A stretch of 64,000 nt of DNA from Streptomyces griseoluteus (GCA_000717735.1 JOBE01000023.1:1-64000); one strand, 5' to 3'; shown: positions 16,710 to 25,500, numbered from the stretch's first letter. Notes: generated from the sequence alone by a model not told the origin. Numbers and translations are program-made.

Positions 16710-17150
16710 GTGGCGATTCAGCGGATGGACAACGTCGGCATCGTGATCGACGACATGGAGGCCGCCATCGCGTTCTTCCTGGAACTCGGCATGGAGCTGG
16801 AGGGCAGGACACAGGTCGAGGGCCTCGTCGCCGACCAGTGCACCGGACTCGACGGCGTCCGCTGTGACATCGCGATGGTCAGGACACCGGACGGTCACAG
16901 CCGGCTCGAGCTGGCGAAGTACCGCAGCCCCGAGGCGATCAGCGACGGGCCGCGCAACCGGCCGCACAACGTTCTGGGCACGCACCGGGTCATGTTCACC
17001 GTCGACGACATCGAGGACACCGTCGCCCGCCTGCGCCCGCACGGCGCCGAACTCCTGGGTGAGATCGCCCGGTTCGAGGACAGCTTCCTCCTCTGCTACG
17101 TCCGCGGCCCGGAGGGCATCATCGTCGGACTGGCCGAGGAGCTGCGCTGA
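16710..17150 (+). CDS. VOC-superfamily protein
   Basis: 146 residues from GTG 16710, with AGGGAG about 9 nt upstream. It begins VAIQRMDNVGIVIDDMEAAI, a classic first VOC strand-helix, and has a second module starting THRVMFTVDDIEDTVARL and ending YVRGPEGIIVGLAEEL. Possible metal ligands: a first-module Glu in SRLELAKY and a terminal Glu in GPEGIIVGLAEEL. This arrangement is common in methylmalonyl-CoA-epimerase-like and dioxygenase-like VOC proteins. Substrate unknown. Confidence 0.85.
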   Translation: MAIQRMDNVGIVIDDMEAAIAFFLELGMELEGRTQVEGLVADQCTGLDGVRCDIAMVRTPDGHSRLELAKYRSPEAISDGPRNRPHNVLGTHRVMFTVDDIEDTVARLRPHGAELLGEIARFEDSFLLCYVRGPEGIIVGLAEELR

Positions 17151-17237
17151 GAACGAGGAGCCGCACCGTGCGGCAGGCAGGGACGCCGCGGCGAGGAGCT
17201 CGCCTGCTCATGTGGTGCTCCTCACAACCTCTTGAAC

Positions 17238-17253
17238 CTCACACGGGTGTGAG
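17238..17253. promoter_or_regulatory. Inverted repeat CTCACAC-GG-GTGTGAG
   Basis: Perfect 7-bp arms with a 2-nt spacer, 17 bp before the ABM-domain gene. TTGAAC at 17233-17238 could be a -35 element overlapped by the repeat, as in MerR-type promoters. It could also be a small terminator for the VOC gene. Confidence 0.5.
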
Positions 17254-17269
17254 CTCTTGGCGTGGGGTC

Positions 17270-17662
17270 ATGACGAACACGGATCGCCCCCTCTCCCTCT
17301 ACGGTTTCCTGCGCCCCCGGCCGGAGCACGCGGACGAGGTCCGCCGCACCCTCTCCTCCTTCGTGGAACCCACCCGGCAGGAGCCCGGCAACCTGCAGTA
17401 CCACCTCCACGAGCACGAGGACGGCCGCTTCTTCCTCTACGAGGTCTGGCGCTCCCAGGAAGACCTGGACCGGCACAACGCGACACCCCCGCTGCGTGCC
17501 TTCCCGGCCAACCTGTCGACGTTCCTGGAGGAAGCCCCGGAGGGCTACTTCGACACGATGCTCAGCCCGGACCGATCACCGCCGCCGCCGTGGTTCGGCG
17601 GGCGCCGCTGCTCGTACACCGCTACGAGGAGGGGGCCGGTCAGGCGGAGACGCTTCGGCTGA
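17270..17662 (+). CDS. Antibiotic-biosynthesis-monooxygenase (ABM) domain protein
   Basis: 130 residues from the ATG at 17270. Residues about 8-95 form the ABM dimeric ferredoxin-like fold: SLYGFLRPRPEHADEVRR, NLQYHLHEHEDGRFFLYEVW and SQEDLDRHNATPPLRAF. Relatives include YgiN-type quinol monooxygenases and haem-degrading enzymes. The last ~30 residues (Pro/Arg-rich) are not family-like and run 23 nt into the 3' end of the convergent flavoprotein gene, so the ancestral stop was probably lost by a small frameshift. Function otherwise unspecified. Confidence 0.8.
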   Translation: MTNTDRPLSLYGFLRPRPEHADEVRRTLSSFVEPTRQEPGNLQYHLHEHEDGRFFLYEVWRSQEDLDRHNATPPLRAFPANLSTFLEEAPEGYFDTMLSPDRSPPPPWFGGRRCSYTATRRGPVRRRRFG

Positions 17663-18347
17663 ACCAGCCGCCGAACGTCTGTTCCTTCGCCGCGGCCGTA
17701 CGCTGCTCGGCCCGTTCCAGCACCCTTTCGGCCTCCGCTCGCCAGACGGCCGCGTCCGCGCGCAGCGGCGGCAGGAACGGGCCGCGCTCGGACGCTTCGG
17801 CGGCGGCTCCGAAGAAGTCGCCGCCCTTGCGCTTGAAGTCGTCCGTCCCCCACGCGCGGCCGGTGTCGCGCGGGGGCACCTTCCGCAGGTGGGGAATGTG
17901 TTTGGCGCAGTGGATGTACGCCTCCTCGACGGTGACCTCCACCCAGACCTGGGCACGGCGGCCTGGTACGGGGTCGTACGCGAGACCGAAGTGCGTGCGG
18001 CGCATCTCGTCGTCGGCCATGACCCGCGCCGTGCCGTTGACGTGGAGTCCGATGCGGTCCTGGAGGAAGTCCATCATCAGGATGCCGACGTGCGGGTTCT
18101 CCTCGATGTTGCCGAGGCTGGCCTGAACACCGTTGCCCCGGTACTCGGGGTAGGCGAGGGTCCGGTCGTCCAGGACGTGGAGGAATCCGGGCGGCCCGGC
18201 CCGGAAGGTGTTGTCGCATTCGCCGTGCCGGTCGGCGGTCGCCAGGAAGAACATCTCCTGCCGTGCCGCGAACGCCCGCATCCGGGTGTTGAGCCGGTCG
18301 AGGACCTGGTCGGCATAGAACCTGTCGGCGCGTTCGGTGGTGCCCAT
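17640..18347 (-). CDS. PNPOx-family flavin-dependent oxidoreductase
   Basis: 235 residues from the ATG at 18347. Split-barrel flavoprotein of the pyridoxamine-phosphate-oxidase family: RQEMFFLATADRHGECDNTF, GNIEENPHVGILMMDF and a C-terminal YIHCAKHIPHLRKVPP. Such proteins bind FMN or F420. It lies 95 bp after the globin-reductase fusion gene, on the same strand. A TTG overlapping that gene's stop is in frame and could extend the N-terminus by 32 residues with translational coupling. The neighbourhood suggests a shared role in nitric-oxide or redox stress, which is inference. Confidence 0.82.
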   Translation of the reverse strand: MGTTERADRFYADQVLDRLNTRMRAFAARQEMFFLATADRHGECDNTFRAGPPGFLHVLDDRTLAYPEYRGNGVQASLGNIEENPHVGILMMDFLQDRIGLHVNGTARVMADDEMRRTHFGLAYDPVPGRRAQVWVEVTVEEAYIHCAKHIPHLRKVPPRDTGRAWGTDDFKRKGGDFFGAAAEASERGPFLPPLRADAAVWRAEAERVLERAEQRTAAAKEQTFGGWFSRSVSA

Positions 18348-18442
18348 GCGCTGCTGGACCTGATGTTCGCCGTCGCTCCCCGGCCGAGTGGTGCGTACCG
18401 GCGTCGCCTGCCGGAGCCCGTCCTGTTCGCGTTCGAATGTGC

Positions 18443-19918
18443 TCAATTCCTTGCCCCGACCAGTTCCTCGATGGAGTCGTGCCGTATGCGGTGGGCGGGT
18501 ATGCCGATGTCCACCAGCGTGTCGACGCCGCGGCGGATCATGCCGGGCGGTCCCGAGAGGTACGCGTCGTAGGTGTGCCACGGGCCGTACTCGTAGACGG
18601 CTTCGGGGAGTCGGGCGCCCAGGCCGCCGCCGGGACCGTCGTCGACGACCGGACGGACGGAGAGCCAGGGGTGCGACTGCTGCATCCGGAGCATGGTCTC
18701 GATGTCGTACAGGTCGTGGCCCCGGCGGGCTCCGTAGAACACCTGGACGGAGCGGTGGCGGCCGTGCTGGGCGACGTCCTCGACCAGGGCCTTGATGGGC
18801 GCGATGCCGGTACCGCCGCCGAGGCACAGCAGCCCGTTGTCGGTGCTGTGGTCCACGGTCATGGACCCGGCGGGGGGACCGAGCTGGATGACGTGCCCCG
18901 GGCGGGCGCGGTGCACGAGGGCGTTGGAGACCCAGCCCGCCGGCACGGCCTTGACGTGGAAGGAGAGCAGTCCGTCGGAGCGGGGTGCGCCGGCGAAGGA
19001 GTAGTGCCGCCAGATGCGGGGCCACCAGGGGGTCTCCAGGGCGGTGTACTGCCCGGCGAGGAAGGGGTACGGCTGGTCGGGCCGGACCGTCACGACCGCG
19101 ATGTCGGGCGTACGCATGTCATGGGCGACCACCTCCGCCCGCCACGAGGCGGGGGCGCGCAGGGCGTCCTCGGCCGCCGCGTCGATCATGATCTGGGAGA
19201 TCGTGGTGTAGGCGGCCACCCAGGCGGACTCGGCTCTGGGCCCCCAACTCCGCGGGGCGTAGTGGGACAGGGCCCCGATGAGGCATTCACCGACGGCGGG
19301 ATAGTGCTCGGGCAGGGTGCCGTACTTCCGGTGTCCACGGCCCAGGTGGGACAGGTACGCGGCCAGGGTGGCGGGGTCGTCCGCGTGGGTCGCGGCGGTG
19401 AGCAGCGCCTTGAAGAGGCGGTCGCGCTGAGTGTCCATGGCAGCGGGGAAGAGCGCGCGCAGGTCGGGGTGGCGGAGGAAGAGCAGGGAGTAGAAGTGCG
19501 AGGTGACCTTGTCGGCGATCGGCTCGATCTCCGCCATGGTGCGCCGCAGGAGCCCTACGTCGGACGTGTCCTCGGGGGCCGGAGCCGGAGCCGTGGCCGG
19601 GCCGGGGGTTGGAGCCGGGGCCGGGGCGGCGGCCTGGGGCGGGGCCTGCCGCTGGGGCGGAACCTGGGCGGGTGAATCGGGTGCCGTGCCACTCCGGTCG
19701 GCGCCGCTGCCCACGAGCCGTATCTGCGTGAAGGGTCGGCCCGGTGTGCGGCCCTCGGTGTCCCGGTGCCCGTCCTGCTGGCCTTCCCGCTCGCCGCCGT
19801 GCTGCGCGTTCCGGTGATGCGGCGGGCTTGTTCCGAACCAGCCGGCGCTCCGACTGCCGCCGCCGGAGCTGTCACCGGATCTGTCGCCGGCAGCGGACCT
19901 GGTGGTCGGAGCATCCAT
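18443..19918 (-). CDS. Flavohaemoglobin-like globin-FAD/NAD reductase with disordered N-terminus
   Basis: 491 residues from ATG 19918, where GAGG lies 7 nt upstream. Residues 1-115 are low-complexity (Gly/Ser/Arg, then Pro/Ala repeats) and not found in Hmp. Residues about 120-250 are a globin: VTSHFYSLLFLRHPDLRALF, with the proximal His probably in GRGHRKYGTLPEHYPAVGE. Residues about 260-365 bind FAD (RHYSFAGAPRSDGLL), and residues about 370-490 bind NAD(P)H (GGGTGIAPIKALVEDV, FYGARRGHDLYD). The domain order matches NO dioxygenases that convert NO to nitrate with NADH and O2. The downstream PNPOx-like gene may be co-transcribed. Confidence 0.88.
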   Translation of the reverse strand: MDAPTTRSAAGDRSGDSSGGGSRSAGWFGTSPPHHRNAQHGGEREGQQDGHRDTEGRTPGRPFTQIRLVGSGADRSGTAPDSPAQVPPQRQAPPQAAAPAPAPTPGPATAPAPAPEDTSDVGLLRRTMAEIEPIADKVTSHFYSLLFLRHPDLRALFPAAMDTQRDRLFKALLTAATHADDPATLAAYLSHLGRGHRKYGTLPEHYPAVGECLIGALSHYAPRSWGPRAESAWVAAYTTISQIMIDAAAEDALRAPASWRAEVVAHDMRTPDIAVVTVRPDQPYPFLAGQYTALETPWWPRIWRHYSFAGAPRSDGLLSFHVKAVPAGWVSNALVHRARPGHVIQLGPPAGSMTVDHSTDNGLLCLGGGTGIAPIKALVEDVAQHGRHRSVQVFYGARRGHDLYDIETMLRMQQSHPWLSVRPVVDDGPGGGLGARLPEAVYEYGPWHTYDAYLSGPPGMIRRGVDTLVDIGIPAHRIRHDSIEELVGARN

Positions 19919-20373
19919 CGGTTTGCCTCGCCTCGAACGTCTATCGGTCGTCTGCGTACAGGGGGTCCAGGTGTGCCCCGATCTCCCTCTCCGTATCGGA
20001 AGTCCCGGTGTTCCACCCGAGCTTTCACATCCCATGACAGGCACCCGCACTTGCTATGCGACGGCACCCGAACCGTTCGAACGAGTTCGACCCTACCCCG
20101 CCTGCACGCAGCCATGAACGTCCCCTTAAGCCGCTACGGCGCCACGGCATCGAAGCAGGTCAACGCGGGTGCACGGACGATCAACCCGGGTCCCGCGATG
20201 AGTTACCGACGAGTTCGAGTGACATGGAAAGGCATTCGCCACAGACTCAAGTGGAAATTCCCGACGGGAAATACGCAGGGCAGCCCGAACCCCTCACAAC
20301 CACGTTCGAATTCTTCACCTCCTCCACATACACGCGGCCAAACGGTCCGCCGCCCCGCCCGCCCGGCTGAGGC
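19919..20373. other. Intergenic region upstream of the globin gene
   Basis: No supported gene. It holds the leader and promoter of the globin fusion. A CGTTCGAACG palindrome occurs near 20075 with a second GAGTTCGA nearby. Toward 20374 the sequence passes into the decayed transposase. Confidence 0.4.
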
Positions 20374-20757
20374 GATGGAGCGGCTGTGGATCGTGGACGG
20401 CACGCCGATCCCGGTGTGGGAACGGATAGTCGGAGCGCCCTCGCGCCACTACCGGTTCTCGGCGACGTGCGGGTCATCATCGACGCCGAGATCACCAAGC
20501 TGGTCATCGCCGCGGCCCTGCCGGTGACTGGCAACGACGCGCAAGCGTGGCGGGACTCCGGCCCGGCCGACCGCGACGGCGTGACCGTCCTCGGTGACGG
20601 TGCCGATGTCGACACCGGACTCGTCGACCCCCACCGCAAACGCCCGGGACGAGCCCTCCCTCCCGGCGACGCACTACAAGATCCTCCGCGACACCCGCCG
20701 GCGCGGCAACGGCCTCCACCACGCGGTCCAGGCTGTCGCCCACACGCACAACCTCTG
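20374..20757 (+). pseudogene. IS5-family transposase remnant
   Basis: The translated pieces lie in three frames: RLWIVDGTPIPVWERIVGAP (20374 onward), then DVRVIIDAEITKLVIAAALP and VTVLGDGADVDTGLVDPHRK, then THYKILRDTRRRGNGLHHAV and VQAVAHTHNL. In order these match the DDE core and C-terminus of Streptomyces IS5-type transposases (DGT, DGAY-like and the final Glu region partly lost). At least two frameshifts and an internal deletion separate them, and the N-terminal third is missing. Non-functional relic; no terminal inverted repeats recognised. Confidence 0.8.
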
Positions 20758-20758
20758 C

Positions 20759-21580
20759 TCAGCCTCGTCGGATGATGATCCGGTTCTCGTTGAAGTGCTC
20801 CCAGTCCAGCATCAGGTGGAAGCGCTCGTGGTCCTTGAGGTCCTCGAGGAGGATCTGTGCTCGTTCGGTTCCGCGCTCAAAACGGGCCTCGCCCGCGCGG
20901 AACAGCCGGCCCAAGGCGTGGCGGACGTCGTCCTCGCTGAGTTCGACGGCCTTGGCCAGCCGGTCGACAGACGTGAAGACCTCTGCCGGGTGGCCCAGGC
21001 CGTCCTCGAGGTAGTCGATCAGAGCCTGCTCGGCCGGCCCGCTCTCCCAGATCCGCTTGCCCTCGACGACCCTGGCTCGCTCTTCTTCGGACAGTGGCAG
21101 GACGGTCTCCGGTCCCGGGATGAGGTCGGGCATGGACCACACCCCGTCCTGCCGGCGGGCGATGCCGAGGGCAACCATGATGTCGGCGAGCTCGCGGATC
21201 GTGGTCGGGACGGGAAATCCGGCGGCCCGTAGCAGTTCCTCACACCGGGCCTGGTGCTCCTCGGTCTCGGCAAGGATCTGAGCCTTCTCCGCCTCGGTCT
21301 CGGCGTAGTCCGACTCGTCCGAGTCCGTCCACAGGACAGGCGAGTCGAGGGAGTCGCCGGGCTTCCCGAGGAAGGCGCTGTGCTCGCCCTGGAAGATCTG
21401 CTCCAGGACCTCGTCGATGGTGCCGCGCAGCTCCCGAACCGCGGCCGTGCCGAAGAGCATGGCCAGTGCCATCGACTGGTACTGGGGCAGGTAGCTCGGC
21501 CAGCCGCTGGCGAACCAGCCGTTGTGCAGGGACAGGTAGCCGTCGCCGCTGTCCTGGTTGGTGTCCTGGTCGACAGTCAC
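20759..21580 (-). CDS. DUF6042-like protein
   Basis: 273 residues from GTG 21580, fixed by AAGGAGA 5-6 nt upstream; the open frame extends 17 codons further without a ribosome binding site. It begins VTVDQDTNQDS and continues YLSLHNGWFASGWPSYLPQY. A winged-helix-like C-terminus (FTSVDRLAKAVELSEDDVRH) follows an acidic helical middle. It resembles a Streptomyces family known as DUF6042, often near mobile or variable regions. No catalytic motif, signal peptide or membrane segment. It is the only intact gene in a graveyard between two transposase relics. Confidence 0.7.
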   Translation of the reverse strand: MTVDQDTNQDSGDGYLSLHNGWFASGWPSYLPQYQSMALAMLFGTAAVRELRGTIDEVLEQIFQGEHSAFLGKPGDSLDSPVLWTDSDESDYAETEAEKAQILAETEEHQARCEELLRAAGFPVPTTIRELADIMVALGIARRQDGVWSMPDLIPGPETVLPLSEEERARVVEGKRIWESGPAEQALIDYLEDGLGHPAEVFTSVDRLAKAVELSEDDVRHALGRLFRAGEARFERGTERAQILLEDLKDHERFHLMLDWEHFNENRIIIRRG

Positions 21581-21771
21581 GCGTCTCCTTGCCGGGTCGC
21601 GCCCCGGCGCATGCGCCGCTGCCCGGGACATCGGGAATCTGGGGCCATCCTGGCGGGCCTGGTGGGCGTTGGGGCGTGGGATCCGGCCGGATTCACCTTC
21701 AAGGCGTCAGAATCCGGGAACTTGTGCGTACCGGTGATGACGTCGGCCCAGGAGGCGACGACCAACGCCGC

Positions 21772-22026
21772 GGCGCCGGGAACGCGGCGCAGAGCGTAAC
21801 GCCGGTAGGTGACCCGCACCCAGGACGGCCGCAGGACGCGCGGGCCCGTCCGCTCCAGACCCGCACAGGCCACCACGGGCCCGTCGAAGAGGGCCGGGTT
21901 GACCTGGACAGCCTCGTCCCACACGCGGTCTCTGGCCGCCTCATCCGAGGGTGACCGCGGCGGCTCCTCCGCCTCCGCGAGCTCGAGCCGTTCAACGTCG
22001 ACGAGTCGGTCAGGAGGCGAAACGCG
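21772..22026 (-). pseudogene. NUDIX-family protein remnant (N-terminal part)
   Basis: The minus strand encodes RLVDVERLELAEAEEPP, VWDEAVQVNPALFDGPVVAC and VRVTYRRYALRRVPGA, which match the N-terminal domain of a common Streptomyces NUDIX hydrolase. Upstream the frame is closed by a stop and has no proper start; downstream the homology ends abruptly at VPGA before the Nudix box. Clearly truncated at both sides. Confidence 0.65.
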
Positions 22027-22234
22027 TCACGTCGGGGATCCGGCAGGTCACGGGGACGTTGACCTGAGTGAGGCTCTGGGCGCGTTCGTGAGCGACCTGC
22101 CCGGAGGCCAGGCGGGTGATGCTGGCGTTGGCCTCCGCGAGCCGCTCACCGGACGGTCCTACGAACTCGACGCTGATGACGTAGTTGCCGGCCTTGCTGC
22201 TGCGGTGGGTGACGCCCAGATCAGCATGGGCCAC
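22010..22234 (-). pseudogene. FxLYD-like domain fragment (C-terminal)
   Basis: A 74-codon frame with THRSSKAGNYVISVEFVGPS and a tail PVTCRIPDVTRFAS resembles the last beta-strands of FxLYD-domain lipoproteins of actinobacteria. No signal peptide or lipobox precedes it; the sequence breaks off where the DoxX-like fragment begins on the other strand. Probably the 3' remnant of a deleted gene. Confidence 0.5.
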
Positions 22235-22236
22235 GA

Positions 22237-22593
22237 CTGCTCGCCGCCGCCTACCTGCTCGGCGGTGCCTTCAAGGTGATCACGCCGAAGGAGAAGATCG
22301 CCGCCAGTGGCCCCAGCGCCCGCCGGGCCGAGGACTTCAGCGCCGACGGCATCAAGACCATCAGAGCCCTCGAAGTGCTGGCCGCGGTGGGCCTGGTCCT
22401 GCCGGCCGTGCTCGGCAACGCACCGGTTCTGGTCCCGCTGGCGGCCCTCGGCCTGGTGCTGATGATGACCGGCGCGGCGATCACCCGCATAAGGTGTCAC
22501 GAGACCACGTTCATGGTGGTGGACCTGGTCTATCTCGCTCTGGCCGCCTTCGTGATGTGGGGCCGCTACGGCCCCGAGTCCTTCACGGCCTGA
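22237..22593 (+). pseudogene. DoxX-like membrane protein, 5'-truncated
   Basis: The frame encodes LLAAAYLLGGAFKVITPKEK and then RALEVLAAVGLVLPAVLG, a DoxX-like four-helix membrane protein complete except for about the first 8-10 residues. No start codon exists at the expected place; the GTG at 22276 would remove the first membrane helix. The missing 5' end joins exactly at the FxLYD fragment on the other strand, indicating a deletion junction. Translation from 22276 is possible but unlikely to give a working protein. Confidence 0.65.
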
Positions 22594-22734
22594 CTGGGGC
22601 ATCGTCCGGCAGCGGAGGCGCTTCGTTCACCGCAACGGGTCACGACAGGCTGTCAGACGCGGGACGGCCGGCACGCTGACACCACAGATTGTGCCTTCTC
22701 GACGGAGTGCGGGCAGGCGACAGGCAGGAGAACG

Positions 22735-23385
22735 GTGAAGACCATACGACAGACCCTGGCGGACATCATGGACGCCGCGGCGAACGGGAACTTCCCGGTA
22801 CCCGACGGCGGCACCACCGTGGTACCCGCCCCGAACCGACGCGACACCGGAGTGCTCGCCTTCACCGCGCACTCGGTCGTGTTCACCGACGAGGACCCCA
22901 GCTGGGTCCACGAGACGCTGGCGGCGATGGGCTGCGACGAACTGGCCGCCACCATGAACCCGCGGTTTCTGAGCGCCCTCCTCGACCGGACAGGACGATC
23001 CACCGACACGATCGACCTCCTGACCGTCGCATCCTCCCTCCCCGGCCGCCCCGCCCTGGACCTGCGGGAGATCACCGATCCGGTCCATCCCAGAGTGGTT
23101 CGCGCGCGCCGGCGGCGCGACGGCGTACGTGCGTGGGCCGCCGACGGCGGAATCCTTGTCCTCGGCCGTGGTGTCGCCGGCCGCTGGGAGACGGCGATCG
23201 AAGTGGACGAGGACGCGCGACACCGCGGTCTCGGCAGGGAACTGGCCACTGCTGCCCGCCACCTCGTACCTCCGGGCGAGTCGGTCTGGTCGCAGCAGGC
23301 GGCCGGCAATGCCCGCAGCGTCCGCGCCTTCCAGGCAGCCGGATATCGCCCCGTGGGCGCGGAGGCACTGCTCCTGCCGGCATAG
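22735..23385 (+). CDS. GNAT-like acetyltransferase
   Basis: 216 residues; AGGAG lies 5 nt before the GTG start. The N-terminal ~110 residues (MKTIRQTLADIMDAAANGNF) are specific to this subfamily. The C-terminal half has the acetyl-CoA fold: WETAIEVDEDARHRGLGREL (Q/RxxGxG-type motif as RHRGLG), then SVWSQQAAGNARSVRAFQAA. Substrate unknown. It is a single gene between the graveyard and a second transposase relic. Confidence 0.75.
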   Translation: MKTIRQTLADIMDAAANGNFPVPDGGTTVVPAPNRRDTGVLAFTAHSVVFTDEDPSWVHETLAAMGCDELAATMNPRFLSALLDRTGRSTDTIDLLTVASSLPGRPALDLREITDPVHPRVVRARRRRDGVRAWAADGGILVLGRGVAGRWETAIEVDEDARHRGLGRELATAARHLVPPGESVWSQQAAGNARSVRAFQAAGYRPVGAEALLLPA

Positions 23386-23392
23386 GGCGTGG

Positions 23393-23517
23393 GTGACGGC
23401 CTGGCGCAGGCTGCGGGACTGGACCGGCCGGCGCCTGGCCACGCCTGCACGTCGCCCTGCTGGCCGAACTTTGCCACGCCGGCCTGCTGGACTCGCCGGT
23501 CGACCACTCGAACTGGC
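23393..23517 (+). pseudogene. Second IS5-family transposase remnant
   Basis: VTAWRRLRDWTGRRLATPAR in one frame continues in another as LHVALLAELCHAGLLDSPVD, matching the N-terminal third of IS5-type transposases ('MTAWRRLRDW' then 'LLAEL'). About 42 codons survive with a frameshift. It could be the missing N-terminal part of the same element type as the 20374 relic, split by rearrangement. Confidence 0.65.
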
Positions 23518-23708
23518 CTGCGGCCTGCTACGCATGCGCCGGCTCCCGCGGACGGCCATACGCTGTGTCAGTAGGGAGGCGAGCCTCAGACCCATTCGCG
23601 TCGTGCGCTTCCGAGCGGTGAGGACCACACGATGGTCGTCGAATCCCGTGTCGGTACTCCTGGGTGTCTGACGTTGGGTGAAGTGCGGCGGCCGCTCCGA
23701 ACGGGGCG

Positions 23709-25400
23709 TCAGGGCCGGTTGGCCGGCACGGTGTCCTTGGCCACCAGTACGTCGCCGGCCCAGCAGAGCCGGTAGAGGTCGACCTGGTCCAGCAGGTCGC
23801 GGCCGGAGCGGTAGAACTCGCAGTGGGTGCCGGGTGGCCGGGGCGCGGAGCGGGCGTGGTCGGGCGGGTAGGGGAAGGCGCGGGCCGGCAGCACACCGGC
23901 GAATTCGGCGCGGGGGCGGCCGGGCTCCAGCTCGTCGAACCGGGACGGCGGCAGCACGCTCGTCGTCAGTTGCCAGGCGAGGTAGACGGCGGCGGGTACG
24001 AAGAACGCGGCTGCGGCCACGGGTGCCGCGAAGGCGACGACCGAGCGGCCCCGGGCGGCGCGCCGGGCATCCGCGAGCCGTTTCGCGGACTCCATGCCGG
24101 TTCCGGTTCGTGTTCCCGTGCCCAAGTTGTTGGCGTGAACGGCCGAGGGGTTCTCGCTGGTCCGCTCCGAAGCGTCGTCGGCCGGCATTCCGGGCCCCGT
24201 AGCCGGGGTCACGGGCACGGCCGGAGCGTGGTGAGGCAGGACGGCGGTCACGCGGAACCCGCCGTCGTGCGGGCCGGTCCGCAACGAACCGCCCAGGACC
24301 GTGACCCGCTCCCGGAGGCCCGTCAGCCCGTGCCCTCCTGTGCCGGCCTGGGTGCCCTCCGCCTGGTGCGTCGGATCGTCGGCCGGCGGGGCGGCGCTCT
24401 CGACGCTGACCCTGGTGCGGTCGGCCTCGTGCGTGATCCCCACCCGTATGGACGCGCCCGGCGCGTGCTTCACGGCGTTGGTGAGGGTTTCCTGCACCAC
24501 CCGGTACATCCCGCGCTCGACCAGGGGCGACAGCGCCGGCACGGGCCCGCGCCGTTCCCACCGCACCGGCACCCCTGAGGCGACCGCGCGGCTGATGAGG
24601 TCCTCTACGGTGTCCCCGACCGGCAGGCCGGTGCTCGCGCTCGTTCCCGTCCCCGGCGGGTCGCGCAGGACGGCGACCGTCTCCCTCAGCTGCTCGACGG
24701 CGTCCGCGATCGTCCCGCGCAGTTCGGCGAGGTCGGCGCGGTCGCGTTCGGTGAGGTCGGGCGAGAGCTCCAGGGCCCCGGCCCGCAGGGCGACCAGGCT
24801 CAGGACGTGGCCGAGGGAGTCGTGCATGTCGGCTGCGATGTCCGCGCGCTCGGTCAGCCGCGCCCGCTCCGCGACCAGGTGTTGCCGTTCCTCCAGACTC
24901 CGGGCCAACCGCCATCCTTCCCGTACGAGTTCCCTCCGGCCGCGCCAGTGCCGTCCGGCCAGCCACGGCGGCAGGAGGGCGGCGGGCAGTACGGTCAGCG
25001 TGTAGAACCACCACACGGCCTGAGTCCGCAACACTGCGCACATCGCGATGTCGAGCAGGAGGCACCCGGCGAGCACCAGGAGCGGGCCTCGTGCCGTGGC
25101 GACCCGAGCGCCCATCAGACAACTCAGGGCGGCCAGCGACAGGACTTGTGCGTTGGCGGGGGTCGCGGAGTCGGCCAGTCCCAGCGCGCACAGCCCGTTG
25201 ACGAGGAACACCGCGGCCGCGGGCCGACGGCGGGAGAGCGGCACGGCCACCGCCAGGAGCGCCAACGGGAGCAGGAGGTCCAGGACCGGCGAGGCCGCGC
25301 TCGCGTCCCGGAACCCGTAGCCGGTTGCGGCGGCAAGCGCGCACCACAGGGTCACGTCGCCCAGAACGGGTCCAGCCGGGAGTATGCGCGATGGCAGCAT
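23709..25400 (-). CDS. NarL/DesK-type sensor histidine kinase with C-terminal membrane extension
   Basis: 563 residues from ATG 25400 (MLPSRILPAGPVLGD). Residues about 10-150 contain 5-6 membrane helices. The dimerisation/phosphoacceptor motif is ERADIAADMHDSLGHVLSLV with His193. The ATPase has NAVKHAPG (N box) and GHGLTGLRERV (G box). Normal kinases of this class stop soon after; here about 170 further residues follow: a Thr/Gly-rich linker, one more membrane helix (VVAFAAPVAAAAFFVPAAVY) and an extracellular-looking domain with two Cys. It probably phosphorylates the NarL-type regulator encoded 2.2 kb away, beyond the ABC exporter genes. Confidence 0.87.
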   Translation of the reverse strand: MLPSRILPAGPVLGDVTLWCALAAATGYGFRDASAASPVLDLLLPLALLAVAVPLSRRRPAAAVFLVNGLCALGLADSATPANAQVLSLAALSCLMGARVATARGPLLVLAGCLLLDIAMCAVLRTQAVWWFYTLTVLPAALLPPWLAGRHWRGRRELVREGWRLARSLEERQHLVAERARLTERADIAADMHDSLGHVLSLVALRAGALELSPDLTERDRADLAELRGTIADAVEQLRETVAVLRDPPGTGTSASTGLPVGDTVEDLISRAVASGVPVRWERRGPVPALSPLVERGMYRVVQETLTNAVKHAPGASIRVGITHEADRTRVSVESAAPPADDPTHQAEGTQAGTGGHGLTGLRERVTVLGGSLRTGPHDGGFRVTAVLPHHAPAVPVTPATGPGMPADDASERTSENPSAVHANNLGTGTRTGTGMESAKRLADARRAARGRSVVAFAAPVAAAAFFVPAAVYLAWQLTTSVLPPSRFDELEPGRPRAEFAGVLPARAFPYPPDHARSAPRPPGTHCEFYRSGRDLLDQVDLYRLCWAGDVLVAKDTVPANRP

Positions 25401-25500
25401 GGTGCGTCGACCGTCCTTCCGATGGATGTCCTCACCCGCCCGGTCGATTCTGTGCGACGGGCCCGGACGCACGACGAACGGGGTGCGCCCAGGGAGGCGC

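Noticed and set aside
22627..25347. 906-codon minus-strand open frame
   Set aside because: Overlaps the kinase gene in another frame and the GNAT gene antisense; low-complexity Arg/Pro composition.
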